Source: Nocardioides sp. (lineage in GTDB: Bacteria > Actinomycetota > Actinomycetes > Propionibacteriales > Nocardioidaceae). Taken from it: DNA of 7,010 nt. Under the pieces are notes generated by a model. It saw only the letters and a program-made list of their open reading frames with translations, did not search any database and was not told where the DNA came from. Each line of letters starts with the position of its first letter. Position 1 is the stretch's first letter. A program made the translations under genes and the position numbers. Below are positions 1 through 5,202 of this stretch, piece after piece. The stretch covers positions 1 through 7,010 of the forward strand of contig JAKDNC010000190.1 of NCBI GenBank assembly GCA_030452025.1. The letters run 5' to 3'.

Positions 1-787
1 TGTCGGCACCGTCGAGGAGGACGTACGCCGAGACGTAGGGAGGCTTGATCTTCTGTCCGAGGAAGGGGACGTTGACGATGCAGAAGGTGGTGATGGTCCC
101 GGTGTGGGCGAGCTCGACCTCTTCGCTGGTGGGTACGCCGTCCACCGGGCAGGCGCCGCGGGGCGGGACGTAGACCTTGCCGCACGTCGGACAACGCTGG
201 CCGAGGACCCGGCCCTGGGCCAGGGCTCGGAAGAAGGCACTCTCCTCAGGGCTCGCGGCGTAGAGGTAGTCGAGGTGGACCGGCGTGACGAGTCGTTCGT
301 CCTGACGGGCGGCAGCCCGGCGAACGGGGAGCCTGGCCTCGCCCGTCGCCGGGACGAAACTGGCGATGTCGGTGATGGCGCCGGTCGTCTCCTCACGCCA
401 CCGCGGCTCGACCCGCAGGCCGACATGGATCCCGTCCCGGCCTGCATCGAGAGCGTGGAGGAAGGGCCTGGTGGCGCCGTCGAGTCGGACCAGAACCCAG
501 GCGAACGGACGGTCGAAGGGTTGGTCGGCCACCGGTTCGGGGACCCAGGACCACGACTCCACGGTGCCGGCGGGGCCGACCTCGACGAAGTCGGTGACCT
601 GCTCATGGCTGACCGGGTCGAATTCGGGCGGGGGTGCGACCACGTTCCCGTCGGCGGTTCTGCCTGCAATGATGCGCGCATCCCTCAACCCGGCGAAGAA
701 CTCGCCGAGCACGGGGCCGACGGACCGCGTGTAGTCGAAGCTGACACGCATCGGTGCGGTGAGGGTCCGGTTCTGATCGGGGGCCAT
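1..787 (-). CDS. Tandem OB-fold / DUF35 zinc-ribbon protein (Rv3521-like), 3' end missing
   Basis: Reading the minus strand from the ATG at 787-785 gives 262 uninterrupted codons that leave the window before a stop. The protein has two DUF35-like halves. Residues about 23-160 form an OB-fold-like unit (EFFAGLRDARI, then VEVGPAGTVESWSWVPEP) without a cysteine cluster. From about residue 175 a second copy begins (ESAFFRALAQGRVLGQRC) and carries a zinc-ribbon signature, Cys199-x2-Cys202 ... Cys213-x2-Asp216, so the fourth ligand position is Asp rather than Cys. It then enters a second OB fold (TGTITTFCIVNVPF). DUF35 proteins act as partners of thiolases, SCP2-type aldolases and MaoC hydratases; in steroid catabolism ChsH2 with ChsH1 or Ltp2 is the model. 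This one resembles M. tuberculosis Rv3521, which precedes the thiolase-like genes ltp4 and ltp3, so similar genes are expected beyond the left edge. No good Shine-Dalgarno precedes the ATG; Met13 (codon at 751-749) is an alternative start. The family is secure, the partner is inferred. Confidence 0.88.
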   Translation of the reverse strand, partial: MAPDQNRTLTAPMRVSFDYTRSVGPVLGEFFAGLRDARIIAGRTADGNVVAPPPEFDPVSHEQVTDFVEVGPAGTVESWSWVPEPVADQPFDRPFAWVLVRLDGATRPFLHALDAGRDGIHVGLRVEPRWREETTGAITDIASFVPATGEARLPVRRAAARQDERLVTPVHLDYLYAASPEESAFFRALAQGRVLGQRCPTCGKVYVPPRGACPVDGVPTSEEVELAHTGTITTFCIVNVPFLGQKIKPPYVSAYVLLDGAD

Positions 788-797
788 GGTCAGAAAG

Positions 798-811
798 TGA
801 AACAGGTTCTA
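798..811. promoter_or_regulatory. KstR-type operator in the divergent DUF35 / F420-oxidoreductase promoter
   Basis: The 14 bases TGAAACAGGTTCTA fit the palindromic consensus TnnAACnnGTTnnA of KstR, the TetR-family repressor of cholesterol catabolism that is released by a steroid-CoA ligand. The site lies 10 bases upstream of the DUF35 start (787) and 37 bases upstream of the oxidoreductase start (849), so one site can repress both directions. On the plus strand a TAnnnT-type -10 (TAGTGT, 810-815) overlaps its right edge and would start transcription near 822, leaving room for a Shine-Dalgarno. On the minus strand the spacing suggests a very short or absent leader. The match is direct; the identity of the regulator is inferred from motif and gene content. 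Confidence 0.72.
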
Positions 812-848
812 GTGTGGGGCACAAGCATTTCTGCGTGAGGAGATCGAG

Positions 849-1895
849 ATGAAGCTGGGCCTGCAACTTGGATACTGGGGCGCACAGCCGCCCTCCCGGG
901 TCGGTGAACTGGTGGCGGCCGCGGAGGAGAGCGGGTTCGACGCGCTCTTCACCGCGGAAGCCTGGGGGTCGGACGCGTTCACACCGCTGACCTGGTGGGG
1001 GCGGGAGACCAGTCGACTGCGTCTCGGCACCTCGATCGTGCAGATGTCGGGCCGCACACCGGCGTCGATCGCCATGCACGCCCTGACCCTCGACCACCTC
1101 TCGGGTGGACGCGTGGTCCTCGGCATGGGAGTCAGCGGGCCCCAGGTCGTGGAGGGATGGTACGGACAGCCCTTCGCCAAACCGCTGGCTCGGACGCGCG
1201 AGGTCGTCGACATCATCCGCAAGGTATTGGCCCGGGAGGCGCCGGTCACCAACGACGGACCGCACCACACCCTCCCGTACGACGGTCCCGGCTCGGTCGG
1301 GCTAGGAAAGCCGCTCAAGCCGATCGTCCACCCGCTGCGCCCGGACATCCCGATCTGGCTGGGAGCGGAGGGCCCCAAGAACGTGGCCCAGACAGCCGAG
1401 ATCGCCGATGGCTGGATTCCGATCTTCTACACACCGAAGTCCGCGGCGATGTACCAACCGTGGCTCGACGAGGGTTTCGCGCGCGAGAGCTCCCGACGTA
1501 CGCGGCAGGACTTCGAGATTGCCGCGACCTGCCACCTGCAGGTCACCGAGGACGATGGGCCGTCCAAGCAGGCCGTCCTCGACTCGCTCAAGCCGACGGT
1601 GGCGCTCTACATGGGTGGCATGGGCGCGAAGGAGGCGAACTTCCACAAGCGGGTCTTCGAGCGGATGGGCTACGAGCACCTCACCGATGAGGTGCAGCGC
1701 CACTACCTGGCCGGCGACCGGGAGCGGGCGGCCTCCCTGATCCCCGATGACCTGGTGGACGACATGCACATCGTCGGCAGCGCCGGCTACGTCCGTGACC
1801 GGGTGGCCGAGTGGGCCGACACCGGGGTGACGACGCTGCTGCTCAGCGCCCGCACCCCCGACGAGGTCCGTCAGGTCGCGGAGGTAGTCGGATGA
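849..1895 (+). CDS. LLM-class F420-dependent oxidoreductase (Rv3520c-like)
   Basis: This 348-residue protein belongs to the bacterial luciferase-like (TIM-barrel) family, in the actinobacterial branch that normally uses reduced coenzyme F420. Visible hallmarks are the N-terminal strand MKLGLQLGYWG, the segment GFDALFTAEAWGSDAFTPL (about 29-47), the family segment LDHLSGGRVVLGMGVSGPQV (81-100) that precedes the cofactor loop, and PIWLGAEGPKNV (168-179), typical of the phosphate-binding side of the barrel. Length and opening residues agree closely with my recollection of M. tuberculosis Rv3520c (about 347 residues), a KstR-regulon gene of unassigned substrate that is likewise divergent from a DUF35 gene. 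The start is well supported: AGGAG at 838-842 lies six bases upstream of the ATG. Its stop overlaps the next gene by four bases (ATGA, 1892-1895), so the two are probably translationally coupled. Cytosolic; family and probable cofactor are confident, but the reaction is unknown. FMN use by some relatives means F420 is not certain. Confidence 0.93.
   Translation: MKLGLQLGYWGAQPPSRVGELVAAAEESGFDALFTAEAWGSDAFTPLTWWGRETSRLRLGTSIVQMSGRTPASIAMHALTLDHLSGGRVVLGMGVSGPQVVEGWYGQPFAKPLARTREVVDIIRKVLAREAPVTNDGPHHTLPYDGPGSVGLGKPLKPIVHPLRPDIPIWLGAEGPKNVAQTAEIADGWIPIFYTPKSAAMYQPWLDEGFARESSRRTRQDFEIAATCHLQVTEDDGPSKQAVLDSLKPTVALYMGGMGAKEANFHKRVFERMGYEHLTDEVQRHYLAGDRERAASLIPDDLVDDMHIVGSAGYVRDRVAEWADTGVTTLLLSARTPDEVRQVAEVVG
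1880..1884 (+). promoter_or_regulatory. Ribosome binding site that sets the FadD8-like start
   Basis: GGAGG lies seven bases before the ATG at 1892, inside the end of the F420-oxidoreductase gene. It favours this ATG over an in-frame GTG at 1811, which would add 27 arginine-, glycine- and proline-rich residues unlike the family and overlap the upstream gene by 85 bases. Confidence 0.75.
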
Positions 1896-3466
1896 TTCGT
1901 GCTCTCGGGGCGGAGCTGCACCGCCCGACCCACAACGGCGACCTGATGGTGGCCGCCCTCAGGGCCCACCGCGACGATCCGGTGATGCTCCTCGGGGATG
2001 TGACGCTGACCGGGGGAGAGGTCTCGGCACGGATCAGTCAGTACGTTGAGGCTTTCGAGGCGCTCGGCGCCGGAAGTGGTACGTCGACCGCACTGCTGGC
2101 GCTGAACCGCCCCGAGGTCCTCTTCATCCTCGGAGCGGGCCAGACGCAGGGGTTCCAACGCACGGCGCTGCATCCGATGGGATCGCTCGACGACCACGCC
2201 TACGTGGTTGCCGACGCCGGGATCACCACCCTGGTCGTCGATCCGGTGCCGATGTTCGTCGAGCGCGCCGCAGCACTCATGGAACGGGTCCCCTCGCTCT
2301 CCAAGGTCCTGACGATCGGCCCCGTGCCCGAAGAGCTGGCAGGCTTCGGCGAGGACCTGGTCGCGGCTGCCGCGTCCTACGATCCGGTGCCGTTGACGGC
2401 GGCCCCACTGGATCCCGACCACATCGTGACGATCACCTACACCGGAGGCACCACCGGCAAGCCCAAAGGCGTGATCGGCACGGCGAGCGCGATGAACACG
2501 ATGGCCCAGATCCAACTCGCCGAGTGGGAGTGGCCGGCGAACCCGCGCTTCCTGATGTGCACGCCGCTCTCGCACGCCGGCGCCGCATTCTTCGTGCCGA
2601 CCGTGATGAAGGGCGGTTGTCTGCACGTGCTGGCGAAGTTCGACCCGGCCGAGGTGCTGCGGGTGATCGAGGAGCAGAAGATCACCGCGACGATGCTGGT
2701 GCCTTCAATGCTCTATGCCCTTCTCGATCACCCGGACTCGCGGACCCGGGACCTCTCGAGCTTGGAGACCGTCTACTACGGCGCCTCGGCGATCAACCCG
2801 GTGCGGCTGCAGGAAGCTCTGAGGCGCTTCGGCCCGATCTTCGCGCAGTACTACGGCCAGTCCGAGGCACCGATGGCGATCTGCTATCTCGGGAAGGGCG
2901 ACCACGACGAGGCGCGTCTGACCTCGTGTGGGCGTCCCTCGGCGTTCATCCGGGCAGCGCTCCTGGGCGAGGACGGAATGCCCGTTGCGCAGGGCGAGCC
3001 GGGGGAGATCTGCGTGTCCGGCCCTCTGGTCGCGGGCGGCTACTGGGACAACGAGGCCGAGACGTCAGCAACATTTCGGGACGGGTGGATGCACACCGGC
3101 GACGTGGCCCGCGAGGACGAGGACGGTTTCTGGTTCATCGTCGACCGGACCAAGGACATGATCGTCACCGGCGGCTTCAACGTCTTCCCCCGCGAGGTCG
3201 AGGACGTCGTCGCGGAGCACCCGGCGGTGGCCCAGGTTGCCGTCGTCGGGGCGCCGGACGACAAGTGGGGTGAGGCGGTGACTGCCGTCGTCGTCCTCCG
3301 CGACGGCGTCGAGCTCGACGAGGCGATCACCAGCGAGATCGTCTCCTCGGTCAAGGAACGCAAGGGTTCGGTGCACGCGCCGAAGCGGGTGATCGCCGCT
3401 GAGGCCCTGCCGTTGACCGGTCTGGGCAAGCCGGACAAGAAGGCATTGCGCGCGCAGCTCGCCTGA
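1892..3466 (+). CDS. fadD8: Acyl-CoA synthetase of the ANL superfamily, FadD8-like
   Basis: This 524-residue protein should activate a carboxylic acid to its acyl-CoA through an acyl-adenylate, using ATP. All core motifs are present: the ATP-binding loop YTGGTTGKPKG (183-193), YYGQSE (320-325), GWMHTGD (398-404), the hinge region starting DRTKDMIVTGG (418-428) followed by FNVFPREVE, and the C-terminal catalytic lysine in LTGLGKPDKK (Lys513). Segments such as RTALHP (90-95), EWEWPANPRFLMCTPLSHAG (211-230) and the C-terminal PLTGLGKPDKKA match my memory of M. tuberculosis FadD8 (Rv0551c) very closely, so I regard it as a FadD8 orthologue or near paralogue. In M. tuberculosis that gene lies far from the cholesterol cluster. 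Here it is coupled by a four-base overlap to an F420 oxidoreductase behind a KstR-type operator, which suggests a sterol-derived or related acid as substrate; that is inference. The start at 1892 rests on the GGAGG and the overlap. It ends eight bases from the convergent methyltransferase gene. Confidence 0.93.
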   Translation: MIRALGAELHRPTHNGDLMVAALRAHRDDPVMLLGDVTLTGGEVSARISQYVEAFEALGAGSGTSTALLALNRPEVLFILGAGQTQGFQRTALHPMGSLDDHAYVVADAGITTLVVDPVPMFVERAAALMERVPSLSKVLTIGPVPEELAGFGEDLVAAAASYDPVPLTAAPLDPDHIVTITYTGGTTGKPKGVIGTASAMNTMAQIQLAEWEWPANPRFLMCTPLSHAGAAFFVPTVMKGGCLHVLAKFDPAEVLRVIEEQKITATMLVPSMLYALLDHPDSRTRDLSSLETVYYGASAINPVRLQEALRRFGPIFAQYYGQSEAPMAICYLGKGDHDEARLTSCGRPSAFIRAALLGEDGMPVAQGEPGEICVSGPLVAGGYWDNEAETSATFRDGWMHTGDVAREDEDGFWFIVDRTKDMIVTGGFNVFPREVEDVVAEHPAVAQVAVVGAPDDKWGEAVTAVVVLRDGVELDEAITSEIVSSVKERKGSVHAPKRVIAAEALPLTGLGKPDKKALRAQLA

Positions 3467-3473
3467 TGAGGCG
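3460..3473. terminator. Small inverted repeat between convergent stop codons
   Basis: CGCCT-GATG-AGGCG is a perfect five-base stem with a four-base loop. It spans the stop codon of the FadD8-like gene (3464-3466) and most of the eight-base gap before the methyltransferase stop (3475-3477). Its position suits a bidirectional terminator, but the stem is short and no T-run follows on either strand, so this is weak evidence. Confidence 0.25.
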
Positions 3474-3474
3474 T

Positions 3475-4278
3475 TCAGCGTGCGACGGCGATGATCAGGT
3501 GCGCGCCGAGCAGGCCGGCCTCGGTTGCGGCGATGTTGTTCTCGATCCTGGTGACGAAGTCGGGGCCGAAGATGACCGCGGGACTCAATGTGTTGCCGGC
3601 CGGGGCACTCGGGGCCCCCGCCTGCTCCCGAGTGCGCTCCCGGGACGACTCGATCCGGAAGCCGGCGGTCTCGAGATCGGCCCTGTAGTCACCAGGGGTG
3701 GACACGAACGATGTGCTCTCGTCGACCGCCCAGGGCAGTGGGTAGGTGAGCTGTCCCGCTCCGGTGCGCATCTGGTCGTAGACGGCAAACCTGCCGCCCG
3801 GAGCGAGCAGTCGTCGTACCTCGGTGAACACGGCGACCTTGACTGGGAGGTTCATTCCGACGTGCAGCATCATCGCGGTGTCGAACGAACCATCCGGCAG
3901 GTCGATGGCGCTGGCCGACGTGGTCAGGAACGTGGCCCGTGCCGCAAGACCGGTCAGCTCGGTCAGGATCGAAGCCGACCTGATGAACTCCGCCGTGAGG
4001 TCCACGCCGACTGTCCGGGCGCCACGCGCCGCAGCCATGCGGCATCCGCCTCCGATTCCGCACCCGACGTCGAGCAGCCGGGTGCCGGCGTCGACCTCCA
4101 ACTCATCGAGGACGTGCGCCGTCGCCGCCGCGAACCCGGCATGCAGGTGATCGATCGGGGCGAGGTCCTGCGGGGCGAGCCGAGTCGTGTCTCCGCCGCC
4201 GGCGGCGACGGCCGCGAGGATGGTCGCGGCAAGGTCAGGGCTGCCGTAGTGGTCGGTCACCTGCTTGTCGACGTCCAC
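3475..4278 (-). CDS. Class I SAM-dependent methyltransferase
   Basis: This 267-residue soluble protein has a standard Rossmann-fold SAM-binding core of the Methyltransf_11/25 kind. Motif I is LLDVGCGIGGG (68-78). The acidic residue that contacts the SAM ribose is Asp93 in VGVDLT. Next come the motif LPDGSFDTAMMLHV (127-140) and the post-core segment LLAPGGRFAVYDQM (157-170). The N-terminal part (VTDHYG, 7-12, then PIDHLHAG, 41-48) and YPLPWA (179-184) recall small-molecule methyltransferases related to sarcosine/dimethylglycine and sterol/quinone C- or N-methyltransferases, but the substrate cannot be assigned. I chose the GTG at 4278 because GGAGG sits five bases before it. Longer in-frame readings up to 4461 run over the hydratase gene and have low-complexity sequence. 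It follows the EchA19-like gene on the same strand after an 85-base gap, so it may be its operon partner. A possible own -10 (TAGTCT on the minus strand, 4307-4302) lacks a convincing -35. A methyltransferase is unusual in a sterol-catabolic operon. Confidence 0.88.
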   Translation of the reverse strand: MDVDKQVTDHYGSPDLAATILAAVAAGGGDTTRLAPQDLAPIDHLHAGFAAATAHVLDELEVDAGTRLLDVGCGIGGGCRMAAARGARTVGVDLTAEFIRSASILTELTGLAARATFLTTSASAIDLPDGSFDTAMMLHVGMNLPVKVAVFTEVRRLLAPGGRFAVYDQMRTGAGQLTYPLPWAVDESTSFVSTPGDYRADLETAGFRIESSRERTREQAGAPSAPAGNTLSPAVIFGPDFVTRIENNIAATEAGLLGAHLIIAVAR

Positions 4279-4283
4279 GTCTG

Positions 4284-4288
4284 CCTCC
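4284..4288 (-). promoter_or_regulatory. Ribosome binding site that sets the methyltransferase GTG start
   Basis: On the minus strand GGAGG (plus-strand CCTCC) is followed after five bases by the GTG at 4278-4276. No in-frame ATG gives a sensible alternative, so this site decides the start. Confidence 0.7.
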
Positions 4289-4363
4289 GGGTTTCCGTTC
4301 CAGACTACGGCCGGCCACGGGTCTCCGCCAGACACAATCAGGTCATGGGCGGTCAGTGGGAGC

Positions 4364-5155
4364 TCAGCTGCCGGTGAAGTTCGGCGTGCGCTTCTCGGCG
4401 AAGGCGCGCGGGCCTTCCTTGGCGTCGTTCGAAGCAAAAACCGCGGCGCCGACCCGGGCATCGTCGGCCCAGCAGTCGTTCTCGTGCATGCCTTCGGAGT
4501 CGCGGATGGTCTTCAGGACCGCCTGGACGGCGAGTGGCCCGTTGGCGGCGATCAGGTCGGCGATCTCATGCGCCTTCGACAATGCTTCCCCGTCGGGTAC
4601 GACATGGCCGATCAGCCCGATCTCCTTCGCCTCGGGGGCCCTCACATGGCGTCCGGTCAACAGCAGGTCTGCCGCCACCGTATAGGGCAGCTGGCGGGGG
4701 AGCCGCACGGCCGATCCGCCCAGGGGATAGAGCCCCCACTTCGGCTCCGAGACGCCGAACCGTGCGGACTCGCCGGCGATCCGGATGTCGGTGGCCTGCA
4801 GGATCTCGGTCCCCCCGGCGATGGCAGGGCCCTCGACAGCGGCGACCAACGGCTTGGTCAGGCGAAACCCCTTGAGCAGGGACTTGATCACCGAGGGGTC
4901 GAACTCACCGGAGGAGAACTTCTCGCCCGGAGCGCTCTTCGACATCGCCTTCAGGTCTGCGCCGGCGCAGAAGTAGCCACCGGCTCCGGTCAGGATGGCG
5001 ACCCGGATGGAGTCGTCGGAGTTCACCCGCTCCCACGTCTCCTCCATGATGGCGAGCATCTCTTCGGACAGCGCGTTGCGCGCCTCGGGCCGGTTCATCG
5101 TGACCACGAGCGTGTGGCCTGTTTGCTCGACCAGGCAGTGCGGGGACTCAGTCAT
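4364..5155 (-). CDS. echA19: Enoyl-CoA hydratase of steroid side-chain beta-oxidation, EchA19-like
   Basis: This 263-residue crotonase-fold protein should add water to a 2-enoyl-CoA in beta-oxidation. The oxyanion-hole segments are YFCAGADLKAM (61-71) and VEGPAIAGGTEILQ (107-120). Both catalytic glutamates of true hydratases appear to be present: Glu117 in GGTE and Glu137 in FGVSEPKWGLYP. The N-terminal HTLVVTMNRPEARNALS, the ILTGAGGYFCAG block and the C-terminal KEGPRAFAEKRTPNF agree closely with my memory of M. tuberculosis EchA19 (Rv3516), which hydrates cholesterol side-chain enoyl-CoA thioesters. As in M. tuberculosis it is divergent from a fadD19-like gene, with a KstR-type operator between them. 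The ATG at 5155 is preferred; upstream in-frame GTG (5164) and TTG (5179) codons would add residues outside family conservation, and the TTG would lie in the operator. No strong Shine-Dalgarno is visible. A methyltransferase gene follows on the same strand. Confidence 0.93.
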   Translation of the reverse strand: MTESPHCLVEQTGHTLVVTMNRPEARNALSEEMLAIMEETWERVNSDDSIRVAILTGAGGYFCAGADLKAMSKSAPGEKFSSGEFDPSVIKSLLKGFRLTKPLVAAVEGPAIAGGTEILQATDIRIAGESARFGVSEPKWGLYPLGGSAVRLPRQLPYTVAADLLLTGRHVRAPEAKEIGLIGHVVPDGEALSKAHEIADLIAANGPLAVQAVLKTIRDSEGMHENDCWADDARVGAAVFASNDAKEGPRAFAEKRTPNFTGS

Positions 5156-5177
5156 GATCGGCACTCTAGCCAGAAAC

Positions 5178-5191
5178 AAGAACGTGTTCTA
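5178..5191. promoter_or_regulatory. KstR-type operator in the divergent echA19 / fadD19 promoter
   Basis: AAGAACGTGTTCTA differs at one base from the perfect palindrome TAGAACGTGTTCTA and keeps the AACnnGTT core of the KstR consensus. It is the better of the two sites in the window. It lies 11 bases from the fadD19-like ATG (5203) and 22 bases from the echA19-like ATG (5155), so a bound dimer would block both promoters. KstR sites close to or over the transcription start are documented in mycobacteria. Motif seen directly; regulator inferred. Confidence 0.8.
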
Positions 5192-5195
5192 GTCT
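5190..5195 (+). promoter_or_regulatory. Candidate -10 element giving a leaderless fadD19 transcript
   Basis: TAGTCT fits the actinobacterial TAnnnT -10 pattern and ends seven bases before the ATG at 5203. Transcription would start at or next to the A of the start codon, which agrees with the absence of any Shine-Dalgarno. The element overlaps the right end of the KstR-type operator. A clear -35 is not visible. Confidence 0.5.
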
Positions 5196-5202
5196 TTCGG
5201 CC

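Noticed and set aside
104..838. Plus-strand open frame of 244 codons at the left end
   Set aside because: It is antisense to the DUF35 gene, which has a recognisable zinc ribbon and duplicated OB fold, and it runs through the divergent promoter.
1811..1891. GTG-initiated 27-residue extension of the FadD8-like protein
   Set aside because: Arg/Gly/Pro-rich and inside the upstream gene; the ATG at 1892 has GGAGG and a four-base overlap typical of coupled genes.
4292..4307. Possible third KstR-like site upstream of the methyltransferase (minus strand TCTGGAACGGAAAC)
   Set aside because: Only one half-site (GGAAC) fits; the GTT half is missing.
3466..4377. Plus-strand open frame of 303 codons opposite the methyltransferase
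   Set aside because: No domain signature; the minus strand shows a clear SAM-binding core and a strong ribosome binding site.
4279..4461. 61-residue N-terminal extension of the methyltransferase
   Set aside because: It would overlap the hydratase gene by 98 bases and has low-complexity Arg/Ser/Pro-rich sequence, whereas GTG 4278 has a well-spaced GGAGG.
5156..5179. Eight-residue extension of the hydratase from a TTG at 5179
   Set aside because: The start would lie inside the operator, the added residues do not resemble EchA19, and the ATG at 5155 gives the usual family length.
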